From Pseudomonadota bacterium (GTDB taxonomy: Bacteria; Pseudomonadota; Alphaproteobacteria; UBA2136; UBA6156), in contig WGMN01000008.1 of NCBI GenBank assembly GCA_016125035.1, positions 39,750-103,749 of the forward strand: DNA of 64,000 nt. Direction: 5' to 3'. This document shows, one piece after another, positions 27,404-38,025 of this stretch. Position 1 is the first letter of the stretch. Every line of letters starts with the position of its first letter. Under the pieces are notes generated by a model. The model had not been told where the DNA came from. It saw nothing but the letters and a program-made list of their open reading frames with translations, and ran no database searches. The position numbers and the translations under genes are program-made.

Positions 27404-27862
27404 ATGCAATTCCGCCGTACCCTCTTTCTATACCTGCCTGCCGCCTTGCTAGCTTCTTGTGCCAACCCCATGCTGCAATCGCCGGAAGTCACGCACATCA
27501 ACCCCAAAACCGGTCAGGTGGAAACCTCCGGTTCCGCCAAGGAGATCGAAGCCGGGCTGCTCAAGGCCTTCCCGGATATCCCCATTCCCGCCAGCCATAA
27601 AATCGATCTCGAACGCTCGGTCATCTTCACCTCGCCCAACCAAACGGTGGGCAAACTCACCACGGAAGGGTCCGGCGACGTCGGCAGCATCTACGCCTTC
27701 TATACCCAGCAGATGCAAACCAACGGCTGGTCCCTGGTCAACAGCTTCCAGTCTTCCACCTCCAGCCTGTATTTCTCCAAGCCGGGGCGCTTCGTGGCCA
27801 TCATTATCGAGGCCGCCAGCCGCACCACCTCCCGCGTCACCATCAACGTCGGCCCGGAATAG
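27404..27862 (+). CDS. Unknown lipoprotein
   Basis: 152 residues. The N-terminus MQFRRTLFLYLPAALLASC ends in a lipobox (LLAS-C, Cys 19). The remainder has an alpha/beta pattern with FPDIPIPASHKIDLERS, then IYAFYTQQMQTNGWSLV and a strand-rich end. This layout resembles small alphaproteobacterial lipoproteins of unknown function. It is probably anchored to a periplasm-facing membrane leaflet. It lies 100 bp after hslO and 65 bp before trpF. Confidence 0.75.
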   Translation: MQFRRTLFLYLPAALLASCANPMLQSPEVTHINPKTGQVETSGSAKEIEAGLLKAFPDIPIPASHKIDLERSVIFTSPNQTVGKLTTEGSGDVGSIYAFYTQQMQTNGWSLVNSFQSSTSSLYFSKPGRFVAIIIEAASRTTSRVTINVGPE

Positions 27863-27927
27863 CCCTTGCCTTCGGGCAAATCTTCCCCTAAGGCTGGCGC
27901 ATAGCCACCTTCCTTGAGGTTTCCTCC

Positions 27928-28611
27928 ATGAACACACCTTCACTTGCCACGCCCGTGGTCAAGGTTTGCGGCATCCAAAGAGTTTGGGAAGCCGAAATGT
28001 GCGTTTCCTATGGCGCCAACACGCTCGGCTTCCTCGTCGGCCTCACCCATGAGGCCACCGATGAAATCGCCCCGGAAAACGCCCGCCACATCATCCAGAG
28101 ACTTCCGGCCTCCACGCAAAAATGGATGGTCACACACTTGCTGGATGCTAAGGAAATCAGCCAAAAGGCCACTTACATCCGCGCCACCGGCATCCAGATA
28201 CACGATGACCTCAGCGACGAAGGCATCAACTTTCTGCGCAAAAAGATGCCGCAAACGTCACTCATCAAGGCCATCCACGTCACCAACAGCCATGCAGTGG
28301 AAAAAGCTCTCCACTACAACAAAATGGAGGCCGTCAACGCTCTGCTTCTCGACAGCCGCACGTCCACCCGGCTAGGCGGCACCGGCCAAACGCACGACTG
28401 GAACATCAGCCGTGAAATCGTCAACGCTTGCACCAAACCGGTCATCCTGGCCGGTGGTTTAAAGCCCGAAAACGTGCAACTGGCCATCGAGCAGGTCAAC
28501 CCCGCCGGAATTGACGCCAACTCCGGGCTGGAAGACGACTTTGGCTTCAAAGACTCCGGTAAGGTCGAAGCCTACGCTGCCTGCGGGCTCAAAATCCCGC
28601 CACGACCGTAA
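27928..28611 (+). CDS. trpF: Phosphoribosylanthranilate isomerase-like protein
   Basis: 227 residues, a TIM barrel. VVKVCGIQ holds the catalytic cysteine, LLLDSRTSTRLGGTGQTHDW the catalytic aspartate and phosphate loop, and PVILAGGLKPENV and PAGIDANSGLE complete the family pattern. TrpF converts phosphoribosyl-anthranilate in tryptophan synthesis. No other trp gene is nearby; it stands alone with GAGG before the ATG and a strong terminator after it. Sequence deviates from classical TrpF, so a related isomerase role is possible. Confidence 0.82.
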   Translation: MNTPSLATPVVKVCGIQRVWEAEMCVSYGANTLGFLVGLTHEATDEIAPENARHIIQRLPASTQKWMVTHLLDAKEISQKATYIRATGIQIHDDLSDEGINFLRKKMPQTSLIKAIHVTNSHAVEKALHYNKMEAVNALLLDSRTSTRLGGTGQTHDWNISREIVNACTKPVILAGGLKPENVQLAIEQVNPAGIDANSGLEDDFGFKDSGKVEAYAACGLKIPPRP

Positions 28612-28622
28612 AACTGCCTTCT

Positions 28623-28657
28623 CGGGGCCCTGCCATTGCGCAGGGCCCCGCTTTTTT
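28623..28657 (+). terminator. Intrinsic terminator after trpF
   Basis: Perfect 10-bp stem, CGGGGCCCTG against CAGGGCCCCG, 8-nt loop, then C and six T. It isolates trpF from the ribosomal operon downstream. Confidence 0.95.
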
Positions 28658-28772
28658 CGCCTTTCCCCTTGCCATCCCCCCCATTCCCGCCTATAAGCCC
28701 CCTCACGGAGTACCCCCCACCACCTGGCGGAAAAGGGGGAAAGAGTAACCAAAACAGAGAGATAATTGGCCC

Positions 28773-29162
28773 ATGCCAACCATCAACCAGCTGGTGCGCA
28801 AGCCGCGCATCCTGCAAAAATCCCGTACCAAGTCGCCCGCCATGAAGTCCTGCCCGCAAAAGCGCGGCGTGTGCACCCGCGTTTACACCACCACGCCTAA
28901 AAAGCCCAACTCGGCGCTGCGTAAGGTGGCCAAGGTGCGCCTGGTCAACGGCTTTGAAGTCATTGCCTATATTCCCGGTGAAGGCCACAACCTGCAAGAG
29001 CACTCCGTGGTGCTCATCCGCGGCGGCCGTGTGAAGGACTTGCCCGGTGTGCGCTACCACATCATCCGCGGCGCGCTCGACACCCAGGGCGTGAAGGACC
29101 GCAAACAGGGCCGCAGCCTCTACGGGGCCAAGCGTCCCAAGGCCGGCGCTGCCGCCAAGTAA
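28773..29162 (+). CDS. rpsL: 30S ribosomal protein S12
   Basis: 129 residues, slightly longer than usual at the C-terminus ([10 protein letters not shown]). [12 protein letters not shown] and [18 protein letters not shown] are diagnostic. The [17 protein letters not shown] segment keeps the lysine (KKPNS) that is mutated in streptomycin resistance, and PGVRYH is also wild type. First gene of the str-type operon. The 115 bp after the trpF terminator must contain the promoter; no clear box was seen. Confidence 0.99.
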   Translation: MPTINQLVRKPRILQKSRTKSPAMKSCPQKRGVCTRVYTTTPKKPNSALRKVAKVRLVNGFEVIAYIPGEGHNLQEHSVVLIRGGRVKDLPGVRYHIIRGALDTQGVKDRKQGRSLYGAKRPKAGAAAK

Positions 29163-29174
29163 TCAAGGGATTAA

Positions 29175-29654
<480 letters not shown>

Positions 29655-29670
29655 AAAACCACGGTTTCTT

Positions 29671-29700
29671 GCAAGCCCCGGTCTTCCGGGGCTTGCTTAT
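29671..29700 (+). terminator. Intercistronic hairpin between rpsG and fusA
   Basis: Perfect 11-bp stem, GCAAGCCCCGG against CCGGGGCTTGC, TCTT loop, followed by TTATTGG. The T-run is short, so it may be an attenuator or an mRNA stability element that lowers fusA relative to rpsL-rpsG. Confidence 0.75.
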
Positions 29701-29756
29701 TGGCGGCCAATCCGCTATACGCGCCAAAGAGTTTAAAAGCAGAGGAAACCACACAC

Positions 29757-31838
29757 ATGGCCCGCACCATCCCCATGACCAAAATGCGCAACATCGGCAT
29801 CATGGCCCACGTTGACGCCGGCAAAACCACCACGTCCGAGCGCATTCTGTACTACACCGGCCGCACCCACAAAATCGGCGAAGTGCACGAGGGCGCCGCC
29901 ACCATGGACTGGATGGCCCAGGAGCAGGAACGCGGCATCACCATCACCTCCGCCGCCACCACCGCCATGTGGAAGGATTACCAGATCAACCTCATCGACA
30001 CCCCCGGCCACATCGACTTTAACATTGAAGTGAAGCGCTCGGTCCGCGTGCTGGATGGCGTTATCGCGGCGTTTGACGCCGTGTCGGGTGTAGAGCCGCA
30101 ATCGGAAACCAACTGGGGCCACGCCTCCAACTACGGCGTGCCGCGCCTGTGCTACGTCAACAAGATGGACCGCGTCGGGGCGGACTTCGAGCGCTGCGTC
30201 TCGATGATGAAGGACCGCCTGCGCGCCAACGCCGTGCCCATCCAGTACCCGGTGGGCAAGGAGGACTACTTCCAGGGCATTATTGACCTGGTGGAGATGA
30301 AGGCCCTGATCTGGAAGGGTGAAGAGCTCGGCGCCAAATGGGACGTGGTGGAAATCCCCGCCGACCACATGGAAAAGGCCACACAATTCCATAACCAGCT
30401 GGTGGAAGCCGCGGTGGAATACGATGATGACGCGATGAACGCCTATCTGGAAGGGACCGAGCCAGACGCCGCCACGCTCAAGAAGTGCATCCGCAAAGGC
30501 ACCGTCACCATGAAGATGTTCCCGGTCCTGTGCGGTTCTTCCTTCAAAAACAAGGGCGTGCAACCCATGCTCGACGCGGTCATCGATTACCTCCCCTCCC
30601 CGGATGAAATCGCCGACGCCAACGTGCTCGCCACCATGGAAGACGGCACGGAAAAGGTGCTCAAGATCGGCGACGACCAGCCGCTCGGCGCCCTGGCGTT
30701 CAAAATCGCCACCGACCCCTTCGTGGGCAGCCTCACCTTCGTCCGCGTCTACACCGGCGTCATCTCGTCCGGTTCGGCGGTCTACAACGCCACCCGCTCG
30801 CGCACCGAGCGCATCGGCCGTATCGTTAAAATGCACGCCAACAAGCGCGAGGAAGTCACCGAACTGCGCGCCGGCGATATCGGCGCCCTCATCGGCATGA
30901 AGGACACCCGCACCGGCGACACCTTGTGCGATGAAAAGGATATCTTCACGCTGGAAACCATCAAGGCCATGGAGCCGGTCATCGCCCAGGCGGTGGAACC
31001 CAAATCCAAGGCCGACCAGGAAAAGATGGGCATCGCGCTGGGCAAGCTGATGGCCGAAGACCCGTCCCTGCGTGTGTTCACCGATGAAGAATCCGGCCAA
31101 ACCATCATGGCCGGCGTGGGCGAACTGCACCTGGAAATTATCGTCGACCGCATGAAGCGCGAGCATAAAGTGGAAGTCAACGTCGGCGCCCCGCAAGTGG
31201 CGTATCGTGAGACCATCACCAAAGCGGCAGAATGCGAAGGCAAACACGTCAAGCAAACCGGCGGCCGCGGCCAATACGGTCACGTCTGGGTCAAGTTCGA
31301 GCCGAATGAGACCGGCAAGGGCTACGAGTTCGTCAACGCCATCGTCGGCGGCGTGGTGCCCAAGGAATATATCGCCTCCATCGGCGAAGGCATCGAAGCT
31401 TCGTTGAAGAACGGCATGATCGCCAACTACCCGGTGGTGGATGTCAAAGCCACCTTGTTCGACGGTAGCTACCACGACGTCGACTCCTCGGAAATGGCCT
31501 TTAAAATGGCCGGTATCCTGGCGGTGAAGGAGGCGGCCAAAAAGTGCGCCCCGCAACTGCTCGAGCCGATCATGAAGATGGAAGTCACCTGCCCCACCGA
31601 CTACATGGGCGACGTGATCGGTGATTTGTCCTCCCGCCGCGGCATGATCCAGGGCACCGAAGACCGCTTCGGCCAAACCGTTGTCAAGGCCATGGTGCCG
31701 CTGGCCAACCTGTTCGGCTACGTCACCACCCTGCGTTCCATGACCCAAGGCCGTGGCTCGCCCTCCATGGAGTTCGACCACTACGACCCGGTCCCCTCCA
31801 ACGTGGCGCAAGAGATCATCGCCAAAAGAGCAGCCTAA
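29757..31838 (+). CDS. fusA: Elongation factor G
   Basis: 693 residues from the ATG at 29757, preceded by AGAGGA. G1 [19 protein letters not shown]3 DTPGHIDF and G4 NKMD are present, as are the switch I sequence [11 protein letters not shown] and domain [18 protein letters not shown]. It catalyses ribosome translocation. The frame continues in-frame upstream, but [15 protein letters not shown] is the conserved start. No tuf gene follows; a terminator closes the operon. Confidence 0.98.
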   Translation: MARTIPMTKMRNIGIMAHVDAGKTTTSERILYYTGRTHKIGEVHEGAATMDWMAQEQERGITITSAATTAMWKDYQINLIDTPGHIDFNIEVKRSVRVLDGVIAAFDAVSGVEPQSETNWGHASNYGVPRLCYVNKMDRVGADFERCVSMMKDRLRANAVPIQYPVGKEDYFQGIIDLVEMKALIWKGEELGAKWDVVEIPADHMEKATQFHNQLVEAAVEYDDDAMNAYLEGTEPDAATLKKCIRKGTVTMKMFPVLCGSSFKNKGVQPMLDAVIDYLPSPDEIADANVLATMEDGTEKVLKIGDDQPLGALAFKIATDPFVGSLTFVRVYTGVISSGSAVYNATRSRTERIGRIVKMHANKREEVTELRAGDIGALIGMKDTRTGDTLCDEKDIFTLETIKAMEPVIAQAVEPKSKADQEKMGIALGKLMAEDPSLRVFTDEESGQTIMAGVGELHLEIIVDRMKREHKVEVNVGAPQVAYRETITKAAECEGKHVKQTGGRGQYGHVWVKFEPNETGKGYEFVNAIVGGVVPKEYIASIGEGIEASLKNGMIANYPVVDVKATLFDGSYHDVDSSEMAFKMAGILAVKEAAKKCAPQLLEPIMKMEVTCPTDYMGDVIGDLSSRRGMIQGTEDRFGQTVVKAMVPLANLFGYVTTLRSMTQGRGSPSMEFDHYDPVPSNVAQEIIAKRAA

Positions 31839-31860
31839 TACTCTTGCAACGTAATGCAGA

Positions 31861-31888
31861 AATGGGCGGCATATGCCGCCCATTTTTA
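31861..31888 (+). terminator. Terminator after fusA
   Basis: Perfect 10-bp stem AATGGGCGGC/GCCGCCCATT, ATAT loop, with TTTTT at the 3' side. It lies 22 bp after the fusA stop. Confidence 0.93.
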
Positions 31889-31956
31889 ATACCATCTATC
31901 CTTGACATACCAGTAACTTACCATCACCTTGTCCACAACTTTCAGGGAGCCATCGC

Positions 31957-32460
31957 ATGAACAAACTTGATATACGCACAGCCGTGCTGCTGCGCAACCG
32001 GGGCCGCACGCACACTCTCCTGCTTCGCCGAAGCCTCTCCAAAAAACTGCTGCCGGGGCTTCTCACCGGCGTCGGTGGAAAGGTCGAACCGCTCGAAGGC
32101 GAACTCGATAATATCCTCGCTTCTCTCCTGCGCGAAGCTGGTGAAGAAGCGCCTCAAATCAACTGGGCATCCATCCCCGACCTCCGTCCCCGCCTCATCA
32201 CGCACGATACGCGGTCAGATAACACCACCTACGTTATCTACTGGTACACCGGCACGCTCACAGATGAGCTTACCGACTTCTCCAGCAGCGAAGGCAAGCT
32301 GGAATGGTGCGAGGACTCCAACCTGCCGCTCAGCGACATGACACTGGCAGCCAGTGCGGCGATCCCCTTCGTCCTCAACCTTCCGGCCGACGATATCCGA
32401 CTGTACGACGGCATCCTTTTCAAACAGCAGGGAGCCACCAAACTGCTCACGCCTCGCTAA
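31957..32460 (+). CDS. Nudix hydrolase
   Basis: 167 residues. The Nudix helix is seen as GVGGKVEPLEGELDNI followed by LLREAGEEA (REUxEE core). The N-terminal strand is RTAVLLRNRGRTHTLLLRR. Nudix enzymes cleave nucleoside diphosphates linked to another moiety, for example oxidised dNTPs; the substrate here is not evident. It has its own leader with CAGGGAG before the ATG and a shared terminator with the converging rplY. Confidence 0.88.
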   Translation: MNKLDIRTAVLLRNRGRTHTLLLRRSLSKKLLPGLLTGVGGKVEPLEGELDNILASLLREAGEEAPQINWASIPDLRPRLITHDTRSDNTTYVIYWYTGTLTDELTDFSSSEGKLEWCEDSNLPLSDMTLAASAAIPFVLNLPADDIRLYDGILFKQQGATKLLTPR

Positions 32461-32479
32461 AAAGTACAGCGTCCACGTA

Positions 32480-32507
32480 AAAAGGCGGCCCTACAGGGCC
32501 GCCTTTT
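32480..32507. terminator. Bidirectional terminator between Nudix gene and rplY
   Basis: Perfect 12-bp stem AAAAGGCGGCCC/GGGCCGCCTTTT with TACA loop. The genes on both sides converge on it, and each strand ends in T residues. Confidence 0.93.
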
Positions 32508-32522
32508 GCATAGCCACGTGGC

Positions 32523-33266
32523 CTACTTCTTACCCTTGTCCCCACCCTTGGCATCCGCAGCCGGGGCCGCAGCGGCACCTTCAGCGGGCGCTTTCTGGTT
32601 GGTGGCAGGCACTTCACTTGCAGCCGGGGCCGCGGCCGCTGCTGCAGCGGCATCAGCCGCTTCATCTTCAGCGGTAGAGCTGGTGCGAGTGCTCACCACG
32701 CTCACAATGGTCAGGTCGCGGTCGGTCACAGCGGCCTTGGCGCCGGCGGGCATCACCACTTCGCTCAAGTGCACCGCATCACCAATTTCCAGCGCGGAAA
32801 TATCCACGGTAATATCTTCGGGGATGCTATCCGCACGGCACACCACTTCAATGGTGGTCTCCACCAGCTGCAGCACGCCGCCTTCTTTAATGCCGGGGCT
32901 GTTTTCCTGGCCGACGATCTTCACCGTCACATCCACGTGAATGCGGCTGGAGGCGTCGTACTTCATAAAGTCGATGTGGATCGGCTGTTCGGTCAGCGGG
33001 TCGCGTTGAATATCGCGCGCCAGCACCTTCAAACCACCTTTGTCGCCCATCGCCAGCTCGTGGGTGCGGGTAAAAAAGTGGCCTTGGCGCAGCGCCTTGT
33101 CCAGGTCCTTGGCGTTCACGCCAATTTCCTGGCTGTCGTGGCCCTTGGCGTAGATCACGCCGGGCACAAAGCCCTGGCGACGCATCTCGCGGGCGGCACC
33201 CTTGCCGTGGTTGGTCTTGTTCATCGCCTTCATGGCGAAGCTGTCAGAGGAAGTATGCGCGTTCAT
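32523..33266 (-). CDS. rplY: 50S ribosomal protein L25/general stress protein Ctc
   Basis: 247 residues, the two-domain CTC type. The N-terminal 5S rRNA-binding domain includes [20 protein letters not shown] and [18 protein letters not shown]. The C-terminal domain continues through [21 protein letters not shown] low-complexity Ala/Pro/Lys tail of about 45 residues ends KGGDKGKK. It binds 5S rRNA in the large subunit. It stands alone between convergent and upstream HIT genes. Confidence 0.95.
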   Translation of the reverse strand: MNAHTSSDSFAMKAMNKTNHGKGAAREMRRQGFVPGVIYAKGHDSQEIGVNAKDLDKALRQGHFFTRTHELAMGDKGGLKVLARDIQRDPLTEQPIHIDFMKYDASSRIHVDVTVKIVGQENSPGIKEGGVLQLVETTIEVVCRADSIPEDITVDISALEIGDAVHLSEVVMPAGAKAAVTDRDLTIVSVVSTRTSSTAEDEAADAAAAAAAAPAASEVPATNQKAPAEGAAAAPAADAKGGDKGKK

Positions 33267-33371
33267 CGCTGCTCTCCTTGGTCTGGTTCATTTCCGGCCG
33301 CTGGGGCAAATTCCCCGGCACCCGTTGCCCTGAACACGAGCCCAAGGCTGGGCCGTATTCAATGCCGCTTT

Positions 33372-33791
33372 CTAGGCGTCATAAGCCTGCAAGTCAAGCA
33401 CTTCCCGCAGTTTTTTCAGCATTTTAAGGCCCTTATCCGGGTAGGGGGTCACCTCTCCTTTGCCCCACACCGGCCCGGGCCAGGCCTCATCTCCTTGGAA
33501 CCGCGCGATAATATGGATATGCAGCTGCGGCACGGCATTGCCCAGCGCGGCTATATTCATCTTGTCCGCCTTGGTAACTTCCCTAAGCTTATCATGCACA
33601 TAACGCACTTCCTCCATCACCGGAAGGTAATCCTGCTCGGGCAAATCGGTCAAATCGCGGCAGCCTGTGCGCCGTGGCACCAAAATCAACCACGGATACT
33701 GGCTGAACTGGCCAGAAAGCAGCACCCGGCAAATCGGCAAATCGCCCACCAACAAGGTGTCAACTTCCAACTGGGGATGCAAGGTGAACAT
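33372..33791 (-). CDS. HIT family hydrolase
   Basis: 139 residues from the ATG at 33791; the frame extends antisense into sufB but the HIT domain begins at [36 protein letters not shown] and the histidine triad variant [19 protein letters not shown] are seen; the first histidine of HxHxH is Gln, as in a known alphaproteobacterial subgroup. HIT proteins hydrolyse nucleoside phosphoramidates or adenylylated compounds. Divergent from sufB, 75 bp apart. Confidence 0.88.
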   Translation of the reverse strand: MFTLHPQLEVDTLLVGDLPICRVLLSGQFSQYPWLILVPRRTGCRDLTDLPEQDYLPVMEEVRYVHDKLREVTKADKMNIAALGNAVPQLHIHIIARFQGDEAWPGPVWGKGEVTPYPDKGLKMLKKLREVLDLQAYDA

Positions 33792-33866
33792 ACCTCCATC
33801 ATACCCCACAAATACCCCAAATTCCCAAGGGTTTTCATACGTGCCAAAGTGTGCCAAAACCCAACC

Positions 33867-35384
33867 ATGGCCAATCCTCAAGCCGCGCCGGAAGATAAAA
33901 ACTTCGCCACCCTGCAAACGCTCGGTGAGCTGGGCGATTCCTACAAATACGGCTTCACCACCAAGGTAGAGGCCGAAACCCTGCCCCCCGGCCTCACGGA
34001 AGAGACCATCCGCTTCCTCTCCGCCAAAAAGGCGGAGCCCGAATGGCTGCTCCAATGGCGCCTCAAAGCCTTCGCCCGCTGGAGCACCATGGAGCACGAA
34101 CCCACCTGGGCCAAGATCCACCACCCGAAAATCGACTACCAGGCCATCTCCTACTACTCAGCGCCCAAAAACTTCACCGAAGGCCCCAAATCGCTGGATG
34201 AGATCGACCCGGAGATCCGCAAAACCTACGAGAAGCTGGGCATCCCGCTGGCCGAGCAGGAAATTCTGGCTGGCGTGCAAAACCCGACCAACCAGGCCAA
34301 AGCCAACCCCATCGCGGTGGACGCGGTGTTCGACTCCGTCTCCGTGGCCACCACTTTCCGCGCCGAGCTTGAAAAGGCGGGCGTCATCTTCTGCCCCATC
34401 TCCGAGGCCGTGCACAAACACCCGGGGCTGGTGCAAAAGTACCTGGGCTCGGTGGTGCCGGCGGCAGATAACTTCTTCGCCGCCCTCAACTCGGCGGTGT
34501 TCACCGACGGCTCGTTCGTTTATGTGCCGGAAGGCGTGCGCTGCCCGATGGAACTCTCCACCTACTTCCGCATTAACGAGAGGAACACCGGCCAGTTCGA
34601 GCGCACTCTCATCATCGCCGAGAAGGGCTCTTACGTCAGCTACCTGGAAGGCTGCACCGCGCCCGTGCGCGACGAAAACCAGCTCCACGCCGCGGTGGTG
34701 GAACTGGTGGCGATGGAAGACGCCGAGATCAAATACTCCACCGTGCAAAACTGGTACCCGGGCGATGAGAACGGCAAAGGCGGCATCTACAACTTCGTCA
34801 CCAAGCGCGGCGCCTGCCGCGGCGCACGCAGCAAAATTTCATGGACCCAGGTAGAGACCGGCTCCGCCATCACCTGGAAGTACCCCAGCTGCATCCTGGA
34901 AGGCGACCACTCGGTGGGCGAGTTCTACTCGGTGGCCCTCACCCGCAACCACCAGCAGGCGGATACGGGAACCAAAATGTTCCATAAGGGCAAAAACACC
35001 CGCAGCATCATCATCGCCAAGGGCATCTCGGCAGATAACGGCGACAACACCTACCGCGGCCTGGTGGATATGGCCGCCACCGCCACGGGCTCGCGCAACT
35101 ACACCCAGTGCGATTCCCTGCTCATCGGCAACAGCTGCGGCGCCCACACCGTGCCCTACATCACGGTCAAGAACAGCACCTCCAAGGTGGAGCACGAAGC
35201 CACCACCAGCAAAATCTCCGACGACCAGCTCTTCTACTGCGCCCAACGCGGCCTGGCGGAACAAGACGCCGTGGCGATGATCGTCAACGGCTTTGCCAAA
35301 GAGGTCCTGCAAAAACTCCCGATGGAATTCGCCGTGGAAGCGCAAAAACTCCTCGGCATTTCCCTGGAAGGCTCGGTGGGCTAA
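33867..35384 (+). CDS. sufB: Fe-S cluster scaffold SufB
   Basis: 505 residues from the ATG at 33867. [47 protein letters not shown] and [18 protein letters not shown] are SufB hallmarks. With SufC and SufD it forms the scaffold that builds iron-sulfur clusters in the cytosol. First gene of sufB-C-D-S-T. No iscR or sufR regulator is encoded nearby. A direct repeat GTGCCAAA at 33841 and 33851 lies in the short leader. Confidence 0.96.
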   Translation: MANPQAAPEDKNFATLQTLGELGDSYKYGFTTKVEAETLPPGLTEETIRFLSAKKAEPEWLLQWRLKAFARWSTMEHEPTWAKIHHPKIDYQAISYYSAPKNFTEGPKSLDEIDPEIRKTYEKLGIPLAEQEILAGVQNPTNQAKANPIAVDAVFDSVSVATTFRAELEKAGVIFCPISEAVHKHPGLVQKYLGSVVPAADNFFAALNSAVFTDGSFVYVPEGVRCPMELSTYFRINERNTGQFERTLIIAEKGSYVSYLEGCTAPVRDENQLHAAVVELVAMEDAEIKYSTVQNWYPGDENGKGGIYNFVTKRGACRGARSKISWTQVETGSAITWKYPSCILEGDHSVGEFYSVALTRNHQQADTGTKMFHKGKNTRSIIIAKGISADNGDNTYRGLVDMAATATGSRNYTQCDSLLIGNSCGAHTVPYITVKNSTSKVEHEATTSKISDDQLFYCAQRGLAEQDAVAMIVNGFAKEVLQKLPMEFAVEAQKLLGISLEGSVG

Positions 35385-35415
35385 TGTTATTTTTCAAGAT
35401 TCCAAAAACGCCGAA

Positions 35416-35436
35416 GGCCCCGCACAAGGCGGGGCC
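35416..35436 (-). terminator. Hairpin after sufB
   Basis: GGCCCCGC pairs with GCGGGGCC around ACAAG. On the plus strand no T-run follows. On the minus strand a GTTTTTGG lies 9 nt beyond, so it may end the small antisense gene at 35488-35685, or act as an intercistronic hairpin in suf mRNA. Confidence 0.5.
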
Positions 35437-35487
35437 GTCGTCGCAGCGGCGCATCCACCGCAAATCTCTCTTGGCCGTGGCCTCACC

Positions 35488-35685
35488 TCACAGGTGCGCC
35501 ATGAAGGAACCGAAGCCCTTCGCCACAACCGCGGCCAACTCTTCATCGGTCAGGCCGCCACTGGCGGCCGATGCCGCGCAGGCCTTTCCACCCACAACCC
35601 CTTCCGGGGGCTTCACCTCCGTCGTGGTCGCAGCACGCGGGCGCTTGGGCCCACCGTTCAAATTGAGAAATCCGAAGTCGCTCAT
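35488..35685 (-). CDS. Small antisense protein between sufB and sufC (65 aa)
   Basis: 65 residues starting MSDFGFLNLNGGPKRP. Support: GAGGGG about 9 nt before the ATG, and a 424-bp gap in an otherwise compact suf operon. The C-terminal segment, GGLTDEELAAVVAKGFG, follows a double glycine, like leader or core junctions of small secreted peptides, but no processing gene is nearby. A TATAAAA (minus strand, around 35727-35733) could be its -10 box. Not recognised. Confidence 0.45.
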   Translation of the reverse strand: MSDFGFLNLNGGPKRPRAATTTEVKPPEGVVGGKACAASAASGGLTDEELAAVVAKGFGSFMAHL

Positions 35686-35808
35686 CGCCGTTTCCCCTCA
35701 AGGTTTTCTCTTGCCAGCGGCAAGGTATTTTATACGGAAGGCTCTCAGATCGTCCCCACAACCTAGGTACTTCCAGTCCAAAAATCAACCCACAAACAAG
35801 TAACTGAT

Positions 35809-36578
35809 ATGCTTAATATTTCCAACCTCAACGCCACCGTAGAAGAAGCCAACAAGGCCATTCTCAACAACTTCAGCCTGTCCATCGCCCCGGGCCAGGT
35901 CCACGCCATCATGGGCCCCAACGGCGCGGGCAAGTCCACCCTGGGCTACACCCTGGCGGGCCGGGAGGGCTACACCGCCACCTCCGGCACCGCCACCCTC
36001 ACCACCAATCACGAATCACGAATCACGACCTGCTGGAGATGGAACCGGACGAACGCGCCCGCGCCGGGCTGTTCCTCGCCTTCCAGTATCCGGTAGAGCT
36101 CCCCGGGGTCAACACCGCGCAATTCCTGCGCACGGCTCTCAACGCCCACCGCGCCGCACGGGGGGAGGCCGAGCTGGAAGCCCTGCCCTTCCTCAAACTG
36201 GTGCGCACAGAAATGCAAAAACTCGGCATGAGCGAAGAGTTCCTCTCGCGCTCGGTCAACACCGGCTTTTCCGGCGGCGAGAAAAAGCGCTTCGAGATTT
36301 TGCAAATGGCCCTGCTGCAACCCACCCTCGCCATCCTGGATGAAACCGACTCCGGGCTGGATATCGATGCCCTCAAAGTCGTCGCCCAGGGCGTCAACGC
36401 CCTGCGCAATCCGCAACGCTCGTTCCTCATCATCACCCACTACCAGCGCCTGCTCGACTACATCAAGCCGGATGTGGTGCACATCATGGCCGCAGGCAAA
36501 ATCGTCAAATCCGGCGGCCCGGAACTGGCCCAACAACTTGAAGCCCAAGGCTACGATGCCGTCATCCGTAACCCGTAA
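35809..36578 (+). pseudogene. sufC: SufC ATPase, reading frame broken at a heptamer array
   Basis: The first part (from the ATG at 35809) has Walker [17 protein letters not shown]. The second part, in another frame, runs from about 36027 to 36578 with [19 protein letters not shown], the signature [11 protein letters not shown] and Walker [12 protein letters not shown]. The junction is an AATCACG x3 array at 36007-36027. One more 7-bp unit would join the parts exactly ([17 protein letters not shown]) to give about 258 residues, normal for SufC. As written, the first frame stops at 36096. A -1 ribosomal shift would also join them. SufC powers cluster assembly on SufBD. Confidence 0.85.
36007..36027. 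repeat. Heptamer array AATCACG x3 inside sufC
   Basis: Three exact copies of AATCACG between the Walker A half and the signature-motif half of sufC. The unit has no stop codon in any plus-strand frame. The same unit occurs at 39356-39383 before the sufT-like gene. Confidence 0.93.
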
Positions 36579-36677
36579 CTCGTCACCAGTCACATCCCAT
36601 GCCGCACACACATCTTCTTCTCACCACCAACCGCCCTCTCACTCCAAACGGGTTACGGGCCACGGGTTACGGGTTAC
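36567..36677. repeat. Inverted pair of heptamer arrays between sufC and sufD
   Basis: Left array 36567-36594: CGTAACC, CGTAACT, CGTCACC, AGTCACA. Right array 36650-36677: GGGTTAC, GGGCCAC, GGGTTAC, GGGTTAC. The units are reverse complements, so the transcript can fold. The left array contains the sufC stop codon (36576-36578). The right array ends 5 bp before the sufD ATG and takes the place of a Shine-Dalgarno sequence. Confidence 0.9.
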
Positions 36678-36681
36678 GGTA

Positions 36682-37929
<1,248 letters not shown>

Positions 37930-37932
37930 AAT

Positions 37933-38020
37933 CGTAACCCGTCACCCGTCACCCGTTACCCGTAAGGGTCTCGGCATGGCGTTGCGCACCACGGGCTACG
38001 GGTTACGGATTACGGGTTAC
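37933..38020. repeat. Inverted pair of heptamer arrays between sufD and sufS
   Basis: Left array 37933-37967: CGTAACC, CGTCACC twice, CGTTACC, CGTAAGG. Right array 37993-38020: GGGCTAC, GGGTTAC, GGATTAC, GGGTTAC. Same units and same order as the pair before sufD. The two arms can pair over about 28 bp with a 25-nt loop. It ends 5 bp before the sufS ATG. Confidence 0.92.
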
Positions 38021-38025
38021 GGTCT

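Noticed and set aside
29733-31895. 720-codon open frame antisense to fusA
   Set aside because: It mirrors fusA across its entire length, is His/Val/Gly-rich as expected from reversed GC-rich codons, and has no recognisable domain. The same applies to long frames opposite metG (49866-51767), clpB (45657-47528), the chemotaxis receptor (59939-62677), gyrB (56097-57359) and ileS (20760-22142).
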